NCBI RefSeq assembly: GCF_000373485.1
Contig: NZ_KB891585.1
Span: forward strand, 485,861-549,860
DNA length: 64,000 bases
Reading direction: 5' to 3'
Source of the DNA: Dasania marina DSM 21967
GTDB taxonomy: Bacteria; Pseudomonadota; Gammaproteobacteria; Pseudomonadales; Dasaniaceae
The translations under genes were made by a program, and so were the position numbers. Under the pieces are notes generated by a model, which made no database searches, had not been told where the DNA came from, and saw nothing but the letters and a program-made list of their open reading frames with translations. Of the stretch, positions 48,539 through 58,262 are shown in pieces; the stretch's first letter is position 1; each line of letters starts with the position of its first letter.

Positions 48539-49228
48539 ATGAAACCGTCTGCGCCAAGAGTCGGTAATGTGATACAGCTTTCCGATTTTCAACAGCAAGC
48601 TCAAAAGTCAGATAGCTGGGTACGTCTCGCTGCCGAAACGGACAAGCTCTCTATACTCTACTCCAACAAACACAGCCATCAACACAAGTACTACAGCATG
48701 AGAATCTTATGCTGGGCGCTGCAAGCCAATGGCGATGTCACCGCCATTATCCCTTGGATGGATAAGGTAACCTCCTGTACGGCGCTTAATGATGAGTACT
48801 ACGGCCAATGGCAAGGCTATTACAACCCCTCCACGGAAGATATGTTTGATGAGCCACCCCAACACAAGGTTTTAGAACTAACTAGCGCAGCCGAGTATTT
48901 TGGCGGCCTAGACGGCAACCCCAACAGTGTTATTCAGGAAATACCCGACAATATAGGCACCCACGCCATGCTTAATAGCCACAGTGCCAATCACTTAGTC
49001 CTCACCGATGTGCTGAGCTGGCGGCTGTATGGCGACGGCCATTTAGAGGCTATGATTATTAATGAAGACTTAATTGAGGAAACACCTATATTAACCGGCG
49101 CACGCTGCCTTTACCCGGCCTCTAACAACCCCGATTTTCGCTATTTTTTTCAGCACCATATTGCCAATCAAATTAAAGCAGAAGACCCAGATGCTTTGGC
49201 TGCCATAGCGTTACTGCTAGACCCCTGA
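48539..49228 (+). CDS. Conserved hypothetical protein
   Basis: From the ATG at 48539 (MKPSAPRVGNVIQLSDFQQQ) 229 residues; the frame is open upstream to 48401 but that part lacks coding character. I do not recognise the family. Visible are ADGDVTAIIPW-like beta structure (GDVTAIIPWMDKVTSC near residue 67) and a second similar region (DGHLEAMIINEDLIEETP near 170), suggesting two related halves. It has no membrane segment or known motif. It lies between epmC (divergent) and tusA (convergent). Confidence 0.6.
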   Translation: MKPSAPRVGNVIQLSDFQQQAQKSDSWVRLAAETDKLSILYSNKHSHQHKYYSMRILCWALQANGDVTAIIPWMDKVTSCTALNDEYYGQWQGYYNPSTEDMFDEPPQHKVLELTSAAEYFGGLDGNPNSVIQEIPDNIGTHAMLNSHSANHLVLTDVLSWRLYGDGHLEAMIINEDLIEETPILTGARCLYPASNNPDFRYFFQHHIANQIKAEDPDALAAIALLLDP

Positions 49229-49274
49229 CCCTATGGCATCATCGCCAATAGACCCATGGACTCATAGAGCAACG

Positions 49275-49511
49275 CTAAGTCGCTTGCTTGCGTATCCAGT
49301 AGATATAGCACTTATCCGACTGCTGCTGTTCCAGCAGCTCGTGGCCTAAAAAACTACAAAATTTGGGGATATCACGCTGGGTAGAGGGGTCGGTGGCTAT
49401 CACCTTGATGACGCCACCCACAGCACAATCGCGCACTGCACCGTGCAACATCATTACCGGCTCTGGGCACATTAGGCCGCTGGTATCCAGCAGCTCAGCC
49501 TCATCGTACAT
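49275..49511 (-). CDS. tusA: TusA sulfur carrier protein
   Basis: A 78-residue carrier that takes persulfide from IscS and hands it to TusBCD. The active cysteine is Cys15 in [38 protein letters not shown] is the typical core. With tusDCBE at 33861 it completes the genome's dedicated Tus relay within this window. Confidence 0.95.
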   Translation of the reverse strand: MYDEAELLDTSGLMCPEPVMMLHGAVRDCAVGGVIKVIATDPSTQRDIPKFCSFLGHELLEQQQSDKCYIYWIRKQAT

Positions 49512-49589
49512 ACACTATGTCCTATTTCTCGCAACGACCCATGTTATAACTGGCAATAACAACCGCCAATCATGAATTAGCCCGAGTCA

Positions 49590-49808
49590 TTAAGTTTTAG
49601 ACAACAACGTGCAGCTCTCCAGCACAGGATCAAACACGATCACTGCCCTGCCGACCTGCAGGGCCTGATGCACTTGGGCAACCTTGCCTTCTAGGCTGTA
49701 TTCCTGCGCACCGTAATCAGTGCCTTCGCGATTGATAAACTCTTCTATCAAGCCCTGTAAGGCATGCTCAGAGAGCTGCTGATAGGGAACCTCTACAACG
49801 TCAGACAT
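49590..49808 (-). CDS. YheU family protein (UPF0270)
   Basis: A 72-residue protein. The stretch LQGLIEEFINREGTDYGAQE followed by EGKVAQVHQALQVGRAVIVFD matches E. coli YheU (UPF0270), a small helical protein of unknown role. It starts two bases after the end of the exported methyltransferase gene, so the two are probably co-transcribed. Confidence 0.9.
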   Translation of the reverse strand: MSDVVEVPYQQLSEHALQGLIEEFINREGTDYGAQEYSLEGKVAQVHQALQVGRAVIVFDPVLESCTLLSKT

Positions 49809-49809
49809 A

Positions 49810-50628
49810 CTATTGCGGCTTAATGAATTTTAAGGTCATACGATCACTCTCGCCTATAGCTAGGTAATGCGCTTGCCGCTCATCACCTAAGCGCAGCGAA
49901 GGCGGCAAGGTCCACACTCCCGCGGGGTGGCTGGTACTGTCTTTAGAGTTGGCATTAAGCTCGCTGCTAGCCACAAACACGAAGCCCGCTTGCTGCGCTA
50001 ACGCCTTAACTCTGGCCTCAGTCACATAGCCTGAAGCCGCCATGTTGGCCTCGCTAGTACCCGGCTTAGCCCTGTGCTCAACCACACCTAATACGCCTCC
50101 GGGCTTTAGCGCTTGATACATAGCGACAAACACCGCCTCGGCACTGCCAGACTTCACCCAGTTATGGACATTGCGAAAAGTTAATACCGCATCGGCACTA
50201 GCCGCTGGCGCAATACTTAGCTGTTCCGGCGGCATCAAACTAGTCGTCACCACCTTGTCATAGATAGCGGGCTTGGCGCTAAGCTTGGCCTCAAAATCAC
50301 GACGGCTATTGCGAAAGAAAGTAACCTCTGAATCGGCAGTAAAATGTGCGGCATACAACATACCTTGGTCGCGCAGCAACGGCGCTAAAATCTCGGTATA
50401 CCAACCGCCACCGGGCCAAATTTCCACCACGGTAGAGCTAGGGCTAACACCAAAAAAGGTCAGCGTAGCCTTGGGGTGGCGATACTGATCGCGCTGCATA
50501 TACGCTGGTGTGCGATGCTCGCCGGTGAGAGCCTGCTGCCACAGGACGGTATTCTCACTAGGCTGGCTATTAGCCAAGGCACTGGCCAGCAAACAACTTA
50601 ACAATCCAACAACCTGAAATTTTTTCAT
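49810..50628 (-). CDS. Exported methyltransferase-like protein (COG4798 type)
   Basis: From the ATG at 50628 (MKKFQVVGLLSCLLASALAN) 272 residues; an ATG at 50667 is also open but would spoil the signal peptide. Residues 1-20 form a clear Sec signal sequence. The rest has a Rossmann methyltransferase fold: VVEIWPGGGWYTEIL near residue 55 replaces the usual motif I, and DAVLTFRNVHNWVKSG and LKPGGVLGVVEHR follow. The family is a known group of secreted proteins annotated as predicted methyltransferases. SAM is not expected outside the cytosol, so activity is doubtful. Confidence 0.8.
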   Translation of the reverse strand: MKKFQVVGLLSCLLASALANSQPSENTVLWQQALTGEHRTPAYMQRDQYRHPKATLTFFGVSPSSTVVEIWPGGGWYTEILAPLLRDQGMLYAAHFTADSEVTFFRNSRRDFEAKLSAKPAIYDKVVTTSLMPPEQLSIAPAASADAVLTFRNVHNWVKSGSAEAVFVAMYQALKPGGVLGVVEHRAKPGTSEANMAASGYVTEARVKALAQQAGFVFVASSELNANSKDSTSHPAGVWTLPPSLRLGDERQAHYLAIGESDRMTLKFIKPQ

Positions 50629-50667
50629 CGTCAGCACCTTGCTTATCCTGGTTGAAAAATGAGGCAT

Positions 50668-50880
50668 TTAAAAAAATCGGCGAATTAATATCCTAATGGC
50701 CGTCAAACCTAGGGCCGCCAAAATAACAATACCTAAGCCAAATACAGAGATCACAAAAAACTCTAGCAGTTCTTTTTTGTCTACATCAAACATAAAAATA
50801 GCAGCCCCCACAAAGGTGAGTGTTGCCAGTATGGCCAAGAACATGGTGCGCTTGTGGCCGGATTTAAAAATAGAAATCAT
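50668..50880 (-). CDS. Small membrane protein, unknown
   Basis: A 70-residue protein with two hydrophobic segments (about 12-31 and 40-63) and a short acidic loop between them (DVDKKELLEF). The ends are basic (FKSGHKRT and RILIRRFF), which places both termini in the cytosol. No family recognised. It sits 39 bases before the exported methyltransferase gene on the same strand. Confidence 0.55.
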   Translation of the reverse strand: MISIFKSGHKRTMFLAILATLTFVGAAIFMFDVDKKELLEFFVISVFGLGIVILAALGLTAIRILIRRFF

Positions 50881-50900
50881 AACAACTCATTAAATAATGA

Positions 50901-51419
50901 TTAAAAAATCAGAGACTCTCGGCTCCACTCGCAGCGCACCGACAAGTCATCGCTATTAGGCAGATGATATTCGTCTTCTGACTCCCAAATAAAGGTATGG
51001 CGGCCATTAAGCTCAGTATCTAAGTGCACAGTGGCACTCACCCAATACATTTGTTTTAACATGGCCTCAAATTTACCTATCCACTGCTCCCACTCATGCT
51101 CTACCGCTTTATAAGAGGTGCCAAAATGCACCACATTGGTGTTACTACCCTCTAGGTCGGCTGCCAATTCAGGCATAGAAAACATTTCGCGACTCAGCAA
51201 GGGCCAGTCTTCTATACTGGGTAGCTGCTGCATTACCTGCTGGTTAGTGGTTCTGTGTAAGTGAAACTGGCCGGACTCATCCGAATAAACGGTATCTTTA
51301 ATACAACCGTAAACGACTGACTCTTCCTGCATAACGCTAGACTCTACTGGCTGATAGGTATGGCTATCATAGTCAATTTTGCAGATACGTGATAGCTGTA
51401 GCGCCGACGGAGCTTGCAT
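50901..51419 (-). CDS. Hypothetical protein
   Basis: A 172-residue soluble acidic protein with no recognised domain. Most distinctive parts are GCIKDTVYSDESGQFHLHRT near residue 33 and the aromatic-rich KAVEHEWEQWIGKFEAMLKQ near residue 104. The C-terminal part (HLDTELNGRHTFIWESEDEY) looks like a beta-sheet. It is followed by the small membrane protein gene after 20 bases, so co-transcription is likely. Confidence 0.55.
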   Translation of the reverse strand: MQAPSALQLSRICKIDYDSHTYQPVESSVMQEESVVYGCIKDTVYSDESGQFHLHRTTNQQVMQQLPSIEDWPLLSREMFSMPELAADLEGSNTNVVHFGTSYKAVEHEWEQWIGKFEAMLKQMYWVSATVHLDTELNGRHTFIWESEDEYHLPNSDDLSVRCEWSRESLIF

Positions 51420-51571
51420 TTATAGGACTAGCTACAACTTAAGCCGGTTGCAGCACTACCTGCGAGAGGATATCAATATTGTTTGGGATGACAGGGGCTG
51501 GATATACCGCCTAGGGCGAGATTTCTACAAACTCACGTTACTAAGCAAAAAACCAAGAAGAAATACTGATT

Positions 51572-51604
51572 AAAAAGACATTAAACCTAAAGCATAAGGT
51601 TTAA
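51572..51604 (-). terminator. Terminator after tRNA-Arg
   Basis: On the minus strand TTAAACCT, loop and AGGTTTAA form a perfect 8-bp stem (51581-51588 with 51597-51604). It is followed by ATGTCTTTTT and lies eight bases after the tRNA 3' end. Confidence 0.65.
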
Positions 51605-51612
51605 ATAAAAAA

Positions 51613-51689
51613 TGGTACCCCGTGCAGGACTCGAACCTGCAACCCTCGCCTTAGAAGGGCGATGCTCTATCCAGTTGAGCTAACGAGGC
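51613..51689 (-). tRNA. tRNA-Arg (anticodon UCU)
   Basis: A 77-base gene with CCA. The acceptor stem GCCTCGT/ACGGGGT has G-U pairs, and the anticodon stem TCGCC/GGCGA has loop CTTCTAA. The T-arm is GGTTCGAGTCC. It is the third tRNA of the Pro-His-Arg series on the minus strand. Confidence 0.95.
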
Positions 51690-51858
51690 ATAAGCTTTTG
51701 AACGATAAGTAGAGCCTGTTATTAAGGCCTCTACCTATCGCCACAACAACTTATCCAGCTGGGCCATGATATCTAACTCGGACACCTAACTCGATAAGTC
51801 TTTAAGCAGCAGACACTGCCAGAAACGCTTTATGTATCACTGAAAAAGCGATACATAA

Positions 51859-51893
51859 TAAAAAGGCCTGCAGTTATCTACAGGCCTTTTTAA
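51859..51893. terminator. Bidirectional terminator after tRNA-His
   Basis: AAAAAGGCCTG, loop and CAGGCCTTTTT. On the minus strand it lies four bases after the tRNA-His 3' end and separates tRNA-Pro/tRNA-His from tRNA-Arg. Confidence 0.85.
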
Positions 51894-51896
51894 AAA

Positions 51897-51973
51897 TGGG
51901 GTGAGCGACGGGGATCGAACCCGCGACCACAGGAATCACAATCCTGCGCTCTACCTACTGAGCTACGCCCACC
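51897..51973 (-). tRNA. tRNA-His (anticodon GUG)
   Basis: A 77-base gene with CCA. It has the extra 5' G (position -1) paired with C73, as required for tRNA-His. The anticodon stem CAGGA/TCCTG has loop TTGTGAT. Confidence 0.97.
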
Positions 51974-52015
51974 ATAAACACCTACGGCCGCATGCAATAA
52001 CATAAGGCAAAAAAA

Positions 52016-52092
52016 TGGTCGGGGTAGAGAGATTCGAACTCCCGACATCCTGCTCCCAAAGCAGGCGCGCTACCAGACTGCGCTATACCCCG
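52016..52092 (-). tRNA. tRNA-Pro (anticodon UGG)
   Basis: A 77-base gene with CCA. The acceptor stem is CGGGGTA/TACCCCG, and the anticodon stem CTGC/GCAG has loop TTTGGGA. It is first in the tRNA series after cysS. Confidence 0.97.
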
Positions 52093-52269
52093 ACATATCA
52101 CCGGCAAGCTCTCTGCCAGATGAGGTGCGCATGATACTGATCAAGCCTAGCTGCGTCAATGTTAAAAACCAATTTTTATAGGCCTTTTTAACGACTGTAT
52201 AAAACCCGACCAACTCCATGACGCACATACAAAAGCTTATAAATTCAGAGACTTAAGCTAGGCCTATTA

Positions 52270-53682
52270 TTAGGCTCTGCGCCAACCGGTAACACCGCCG
52301 GTATCCTCTAAAATAACGCCCTGCTCTTTTAGCTCGTCGCGGATTTTATCTGACAGCGCATAGTCTTTACTGGCCTTAGCCTCTACCCGCTGTTGAATTT
52401 TAGCCTCTATAGCCTCTATAGCCTCGGCCGATAATTCGTCGGCACCGCCCGCTTGCAAAAATTCGTCAGGTTTGGATTGCAACAAGCCTAACAAGGCACC
52501 TAAGCTTTTGAGCTCGGTAGCAAGCTTTTGCTGTGCAAGCTCATCACCCTCTTTCACCGCAGTATTAAGCTCGCGCACCAAGTCAAACATCACCGCTAGC
52601 GCCACCGGCGTATTGAAGTCGTCCTGCATAGCCTCGTGGAAGCGCTGTATATAAGATGACGGCTCAGGTAAGGCTGCCAAATTCATAGGCTCTACGTTTT
52701 CAAAACCTTTAAGCCCTTTATAAAAACGATCCAATGCGGTTTTAGCGGTTTGTAAACTCTCTTCCGAGTAGTTAATGGCGCTGCGGTAATGGCTGGCTAT
52801 CAATAAATAACGCACCACTTCGGGGTGATACTTAGCCAGTATGTCGCGTATGGTAAAAAAGTTGCCCAGTGATTTAGACATCTTCTCGCCGTTCACTCTT
52901 ACCGCACCGGCATGCATCCAGTAGCGTGCATATTTTTCACCGGTCGCCGCTTCCGATTGGGCAATTTCATTTTCGTGATGAGGGAACGGTAAGTCCGGGC
53001 CACCACCGTGTATATCGAAGGTATTACCCAAGCAGCAGGTCGACATAGCAGAGCACTCTATATGCCAGCCGGGGCGACCTTTACCCCAAGGCGAATCCCA
53101 ATGCACTTCATCAGCTTGCGCCGATTTCCACAAAGCAAAATCTCTGGGGTCTTGCTTGGCCTGCTCTATATCGATGCGCGCACCGGCTAATAACTCATCG
53201 GGATTTTTATTGCTGAGTTGCCCGTAAGGCCCAAACTTTGCCACTGAATAATAGACATCGCCATTATCCGCAGCATAGGCATAACCTTTTTCAATCAGGC
53301 TGCTAACCATAGTAATAATTTCAGCGATGTACGCCGTTGCTCGCGGCTCTTGATCGGGTGACTGCACACCCAATCTCGCTTCGTCCTCGTGCATTAACCT
53401 TATAAAACGCTCTGTTAAGTCGGTATAGAGCTCACCGTTTTCATTGGCGCGATTTAAAATTTTATCATCTATGTCGGTAATATTGCGGACATAGTTTACC
53501 TCGTAACCGGCATTGCGCAGGTAACGGCTAATGACATCAAAAGCCACTAACACACGGGCGTGGCCTAAGTGGCAATAGTCATAAACCGTCATGCCACAGA
53601 CGTACATATTAATTTTACCGGAGTGTAAGGGGGTGAAAACCTCTTTGCTGCGAGTAAAGGTATTGTAAATTTTTAAACTCAT
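52270..53682 (-). CDS. cysS: Cysteinyl-tRNA synthetase
   Basis: Class I synthetase. From the ATG at 53682 (MSLKIYNTFTRSKEVF) it has 470 residues; an open extension to 53721 is not conserved. Motifs: zinc Cys in YVCGMTVYDYCHLGHAR with the HIGH variant HLGH, the further zinc ligands in WHIECSAMS and HHENE, and KMSKSLGN near residue 265. The upstream extension region is rich in TTTTCAAA-like direct repeats (53690-53760). It is followed by the tRNA-Pro/His/Arg cluster and preceded by glnS. Confidence 0.97.
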   Translation of the reverse strand: MSLKIYNTFTRSKEVFTPLHSGKINMYVCGMTVYDYCHLGHARVLVAFDVISRYLRNAGYEVNYVRNITDIDDKILNRANENGELYTDLTERFIRLMHEDEARLGVQSPDQEPRATAYIAEIITMVSSLIEKGYAYAADNGDVYYSVAKFGPYGQLSNKNPDELLAGARIDIEQAKQDPRDFALWKSAQADEVHWDSPWGKGRPGWHIECSAMSTCCLGNTFDIHGGGPDLPFPHHENEIAQSEAATGEKYARYWMHAGAVRVNGEKMSKSLGNFFTIRDILAKYHPEVVRYLLIASHYRSAINYSEESLQTAKTALDRFYKGLKGFENVEPMNLAALPEPSSYIQRFHEAMQDDFNTPVALAVMFDLVRELNTAVKEGDELAQQKLATELKSLGALLGLLQSKPDEFLQAGGADELSAEAIEAIEAKIQQRVEAKASKDYALSDKIRDELKEQGVILEDTGGVTGWRRA

Positions 53683-53771
53683 AACGTTATCTTCAGTTTT
53701 TTCTTCAAGTCTTATTTTCAAACATTGCTTTCAAACATTATTTTCAAACACTGATTTCAAGTATTGCCAAC

Positions 53772-55442
53772 TTAATCGTTAGACCAAGTATCACGCAAAC
53801 CTATAGTCATATTAAATATCGGCTTAGCTGCGGTATGCTCGTAGCGATCGGCCACAAAATAGCCTTCACGCTCAAACTGAAAACATTGCTCATTAGCGGC
53901 ATTCGCCAAGTCCGGCTCTATCCAGCAACCTTCAATAACCGTTAAAGAATTAGCGTTTACGTGTGCGAGAAAATCTTCTTCGCCTTTATCGGGTGACGCT
54001 ACGGTGAAAAGCCTATCATATAAACGTATAGTCGCTTGCTTGCCGTGGCTGGCCGACACCCAATGCACTACGCCTTTAGGGTTAATTTCGTCGGCAGGGT
54101 TTTTACCCAGTGTATCGGCAATTAAGCTAGCGTTAATTTGTATCACTTCACCGGCTTCGTTTTTATCGTAGCTATCGGCTTCTATGACGTAGGCATTACG
54201 TAAACGTATACGCTTGCCTGGCGTTAATTTTTTCTTAAACTTTTTACTGTACTCTTCTTTAAAGTCATCTTGGTCTATATAAATTTCTCGGGTAAACGGC
54301 AGCGTTCTCTCGCCCATATCCAATTCGGGATGCATAGCCGTGGTTAATAATTCGACCTTCTCTTCGGGGTAATTTGTTATCACCACCTTTAAAGGTTTTA
54401 ACACTGCCATAGATCTAGGTGCTGTTTTATTTAAGTCGTCGCGAATAAAAAACTCTAGCTGCGCCATATCTACCACGCCATCCGTTTTCGCCACAGCTAA
54501 ACTGTCACAAAAATTACGTATCGCCGTAGCACTGTAGCCGCGCCTACGCATACCCGAAATAGTCGGCATGCGCGGGTCGTTCCAGCCGTTAACAACGCCC
54601 TCGTCTACCAACTGTTTTAATTTACGCTTACTGGTAACCGTGTAATTAATATTTAAACGACCAAACTCATATTGGCGCGGTTTACTAGGTACTGGCAAGC
54701 TGTCAATTAGCCACTCATATAAAGGGCGGTGATCGGCAAACTCCAGCGTACAGATAGAATGGGTAACCCCCTCTATGGCATCTTCTTGGCCGTGGGCAAA
54801 GTCATAGCTGGGGTAAATGCACCACTTGTCACCGGTTTGGTGATGGGTCTGCTTACGTATGCGATACAAAATGGGGTCGCGCAGATTCATATTGGGTGAG
54901 GCCATATCGATATTGGCACGCAATACACACTCGCCCTCGTCACAGTCACCGCTGCGCATTTTTTCAAACAGCGCTAAGTTCTCTTCTACGCTGCGCTCAC
55001 GGTAAGGGCTAGGCTTACCCGGTTCGGTAGCCCAACCGCGATATTCTTTGGCCTGCTCTGGGCTTAGGTGGCACACATAGGCCTTGCCCGCTTTAATCAG
55101 GTGCAGCGCCCACTGGTAGAAGGTATCAAAATAGTTAGAAGCGTAGCGCACCTCACCGGCCCACTCAAAACCCAACCACTGCACGTCCTCCTTAATGGCG
55201 TCTATATACTCCTGCTCTTCCTTAGTCGGGTTAGTGTCATCAAAACGCAGGTTGCACTCACCACCCATCTCTTCTGCTATACCAAAGTTCACACAAATAG
55301 ACTTGGCGTGACCTATGTGCAAGTAGCCATTGGGCTCAGGAGGAAAGCGGGTAACGATTTTGGCAACGCGACCTTCGGCTAAATCTTGTTCAGCAATGGC
55401 ACGGATAAAATTGACGGGCTTGGCTTTTTCGGTGTCGCTCAT
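53772..55442 (-). CDS. glnS: Glutaminyl-tRNA synthetase
   Basis: Class I synthetase charging tRNA-Gln directly. It has 556 residues. The HIGH motif is in [17 protein letters not shown] near residue 35, and the KMSKS variant VTSKRKL is near residue 267. The C-terminal beta-barrel anticodon-binding domains (about 335-550) are complete. It is divergent from ppiB, and cysS follows: the same glnS-cysS/ppiB-lpxH neighbourhood is found in Pseudomonas. Confidence 0.97.
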   Translation of the reverse strand: MSDTEKAKPVNFIRAIAEQDLAEGRVAKIVTRFPPEPNGYLHIGHAKSICVNFGIAEEMGGECNLRFDDTNPTKEEQEYIDAIKEDVQWLGFEWAGEVRYASNYFDTFYQWALHLIKAGKAYVCHLSPEQAKEYRGWATEPGKPSPYRERSVEENLALFEKMRSGDCDEGECVLRANIDMASPNMNLRDPILYRIRKQTHHQTGDKWCIYPSYDFAHGQEDAIEGVTHSICTLEFADHRPLYEWLIDSLPVPSKPRQYEFGRLNINYTVTSKRKLKQLVDEGVVNGWNDPRMPTISGMRRRGYSATAIRNFCDSLAVAKTDGVVDMAQLEFFIRDDLNKTAPRSMAVLKPLKVVITNYPEEKVELLTTAMHPELDMGERTLPFTREIYIDQDDFKEEYSKKFKKKLTPGKRIRLRNAYVIEADSYDKNEAGEVIQINASLIADTLGKNPADEINPKGVVHWVSASHGKQATIRLYDRLFTVASPDKGEEDFLAHVNANSLTVIEGCWIEPDLANAANEQCFQFEREGYFVADRYEHTAAKPIFNMTIGLRDTWSND

Positions 55443-55611
55443 TAAGGGCTTGCTCAGTTAAAGGTCTAGGGTGGTCAAAATACCAGCTCGCCGGCAAACT
55501 ATAAAAGATGACCGTTTACGATGTTTCCAGCGTTTAGGCGGTTCCGCAGGCGAGGCAAAAGACGTATTATACCGGCTTTCTTCTGACGTTTTAACAATAT
55601 AGGCACATCAA

Positions 55612-56109
55612 ATGGTTATTCTTAAAACTAATTACGGTGACATCACTCTGACACTGGACTTTGACAAGGCCCCTAAAACCGCCGAAAACTTTGCCCAGTA
55701 CGTTAAAGATGGCTTTTATAACGGCACTATTTTCCACCGCGTGATTAATAACTTCATGATACAAGGCGGCGGTTTTGAGCCTGACATGAGCCAAAAAGAA
55801 ACCCGCGACTGCATAGAAAACGAAGCCGACAACGGCCTGAGCAATGATAACGGCACCATCGCCATGGCCCGCACCAATGAGCCTCACTCAGCCAGCTCGC
55901 AGTTTTTTATCAATATAAAAGATAACGACTTCCTCAACCACAGCGGCAAAAACGCTCAGGGCTGGGGTTACTGCGTCTTTGGTAAGGTCACTGACGGCTT
56001 AGATGTGGTTGAAAAAATCAAAGCGGTAGCCACTGGCAGCAAAGGCGGCCACCAAGACGTACCGGCTGAAGACGTCATCATCGAATCAGCTGAGTGGACT
56101 GGCGAATAA
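55612..56109 (+). CDS. ppiB: Peptidyl-prolyl cis-trans isomerase B (cyclophilin)
   Basis: Cytosolic cyclophilin of 165 residues. [15 protein letters not shown] carries the active-site Arg and Phe/Met/Gln. [15 protein letters not shown] and [15 protein letters not shown] are also conserved. There is no signal peptide. It is followed after seven bases by lpxH. Confidence 0.97.
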   Translation: MVILKTNYGDITLTLDFDKAPKTAENFAQYVKDGFYNGTIFHRVINNFMIQGGGFEPDMSQKETRDCIENEADNGLSNDNGTIAMARTNEPHSASSQFFINIKDNDFLNHSGKNAQGWGYCVFGKVTDGLDVVEKIKAVATGSKGGHQDVPAEDVIIESAEWTGE

Positions 56110-56116
56110 ATAGGCT

Positions 56117-56839
56117 ATGCGCAGCTATTTTATTTCCGATCTGCATTTAGATGAAACGCGCCCGGCGGTTACCCGGGCGTTTTTACACTACCTAGAGCAA
56201 TGGGCAGGCCACTGCGATGCCCTGTATATCTTGGGTGACTTCTTTGAAGTGTGGGTGGGGGATGACGACGACGCCTCTCTAGCACAGACAATTATCAGCG
56301 CCCTTAAGCGCTTTAGCACTAGCGGCTCGGCCCTGTATATCATGCATGGCAACCGCGACTTTTTACTGGGCGACAGCTTTTGCCAGCAAACCGGCGCCAC
56401 CCTACTGCCCGACCCCATATTAATAGACCTCTACGGCCAGCCCACCCTACTGATGCATGGCGACAGCCTTTGTACTAGGGATACAGAGTACATGACCTTT
56501 AGGCAGCAAGCCCGCTCTGCCGACTGGCAACAACAGCTACTCAGCCAACCCTTGGCCGCACGCCGCGCATTAGCCGCCCAGCTGCGCGAACAAAGCCAAT
56601 CCATGAACGCCCTCAAGGCCGACGACATTATGGATGTGACCCCTGCCGAGGTGGAGCAGATCATGCGCCAGCATCAAAGCCTCAGGCTAATCCACGGCCA
56701 CACTCACAGGCCGGAGCGCCACCCTATGGACATTGACGGCCAAACCGCCGAACGTATTGTACTAGGGGATTGGTGCAATAAGGCCTGGATACTAGAAGCT
56801 CAGCCACAAGGTTTAAGCCTGCAATCGTTCGCACTATAA
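56117..56839 (+). CDS. lpxH: UDP-2,3-diacylglucosamine hydrolase
   Basis: Lipid A pathway enzyme giving lipid X from UDP-2,3-diacylglucosamine at the inner membrane. It has 240 residues. The metallophosphatase motifs are complete: SDLHLDE, GDFFEVWVGDDD, HGNRDFLLG, HGDSLCTRD and HGHTHRP. Its presence shows an LPS-containing envelope. Confidence 0.97.
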   Translation: MRSYFISDLHLDETRPAVTRAFLHYLEQWAGHCDALYILGDFFEVWVGDDDDASLAQTIISALKRFSTSGSALYIMHGNRDFLLGDSFCQQTGATLLPDPILIDLYGQPTLLMHGDSLCTRDTEYMTFRQQARSADWQQQLLSQPLAARRALAAQLREQSQSMNALKADDIMDVTPAEVEQIMRQHQSLRLIHGHTHRPERHPMDIDGQTAERIVLGDWCNKAWILEAQPQGLSLQSFAL

Positions 56840-56903
56840 AATGTGACCGCTAAGACTTAGTTGAAATGCAGTGATGGCGGGTAATGATTGCGCAATAAGC
56901 CAA

Positions 56904-58175
56904 CTATAATTGGCTAAGCGTCTCTAGGGTTTGTTCTGACCAATATTCCGCCTCTAACTTTATATGCATCAATTGATCTAAGCTTATATCCTGCGCCTTT
57001 AAATACGCTTCATTGATGTCATCCCAACGCCCTTCGCCCAAGGCCTCAGCGATAGCCAACAAAATACCGTACTCGCCCTGCCTACCCATTAAAGCTTGGG
57101 TCAAACTGTGGGACAGCGATAAATTAGGCACTATTTTTTCCATGGATACATCTAAAAAAGCATCTAACAATGCAAACAAACCCAAACAAAAACCGTTTCT
57201 AGCATGTTCTTCGCCGTGAATTTTTTCCACCAAGCGCTCACACATTTTGGCATATTCTAAGGCCTTTAAAGAAAGTGCCTCAGGCTTATCGGACAAGCTA
57301 GCCAGTGCCACTAGCATCAACCAAGAACGCAAGCGCTCTAAGCCGATAATGGTAATGGCATGCCTAATGGATTCAACCCTATTACTTAAGCCCATGCTGG
57401 CCGAGTTAACCAAGCGCAGCATTTTAAAGCTCAGCACTGGGTCCAAGGTCAACGTTTGCTCAACTTCATCAACCTTAACATCGGGATTATTAAGCATACC
57501 CATTAAACGCAATAACACCTGCTTATTTTCTTTAATGCGTTTACCGTTAATCAGGTCAGGTTTGGCGAAAAAGTAACCTTGGAAATAATCAAAACCCAAA
57601 TCCAGGCAGTAATTATAGGTGTCGTGATCCTCAACCTTTTCGGCCAATAGCTTCAAGTCTTTTATGTCTTTAAGCTTTTCGAAGTACTCAATCGTGACTT
57701 TTTGCCCCAAAGCCAAAACATCTAGTTTCACAATATCGGCATAGGGCAGTAACTTGATAGATTCACTATCTATCTGGAAGTCATCCAGCGCGATTTGATA
57801 ACCCTTTTCCTTTAACAACTTAACGGTAGCAATTAAATCATCATTAACTTGAGTAAACTCCAATATCTCAATAACCACTCGCTTTGAAGGCAACGGTAAC
57901 AACACATGCAACAGATCTGAGGAAAAGTTAATAAAGCAGAGCTTTTCGCCAACCACGTCCTGTATCTGCATTTCCGAAAAAGCATTAACAATCACATCGG
58001 CAGTAGCCTGCGCATTACTCAGAGTTTTATCGGCGGAACGGCATAACAGCTCATAGCCCAACAGCGCTTGCTTGTTGTTGAATATAGGCTGTCTAGCTAA
58101 CAGCGCGCCGCCATGCTCGCGACTATGGCCACTGACATCACTGTTTGGCTGCTTGATAGACTTATCATCTTTCAT
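56904..58175 (-). CDS. EAL-HDOD signalling protein (YuxH-like), probably inactive as phosphodiesterase
   Basis: A 423-residue protein with an EAL-type domain (about 22-235, starting LLARQPIFNNKQALLGYELL) and an HDOD domain (about 235-400). The EAL triplet reads EILE (VVIEILEFTQ) and the DDFGxGYSS motif is degenerate (LDDFQIDSES). KLD and AEKVED remain, so c-di-GMP hydrolysis is doubtful, as in YuxH-type proteins. The N-terminus before residue 20 is polar. It lies 90 bases after pilU on the same strand, which points to a role in pilus or surface behaviour. Confidence 0.88.
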   Translation of the reverse strand: MKDDKSIKQPNSDVSGHSREHGGALLARQPIFNNKQALLGYELLCRSADKTLSNAQATADVIVNAFSEMQIQDVVGEKLCFINFSSDLLHVLLPLPSKRVVIEILEFTQVNDDLIATVKLLKEKGYQIALDDFQIDSESIKLLPYADIVKLDVLALGQKVTIEYFEKLKDIKDLKLLAEKVEDHDTYNYCLDLGFDYFQGYFFAKPDLINGKRIKENKQVLLRLMGMLNNPDVKVDEVEQTLTLDPVLSFKMLRLVNSASMGLSNRVESIRHAITIIGLERLRSWLMLVALASLSDKPEALSLKALEYAKMCERLVEKIHGEEHARNGFCLGLFALLDAFLDVSMEKIVPNLSLSHSLTQALMGRQGEYGILLAIAEALGEGRWDDINEAYLKAQDISLDQLMHIKLEAEYWSEQTLETLSQL

Positions 58176-58262
58176 ATATTAATCGGCGTTAAGGTGTCTG
58201 TTGTAATGGAAATTAAAGCATATAAACCCAAATACTTAATATAGGTAATTTTACATAGCCCT

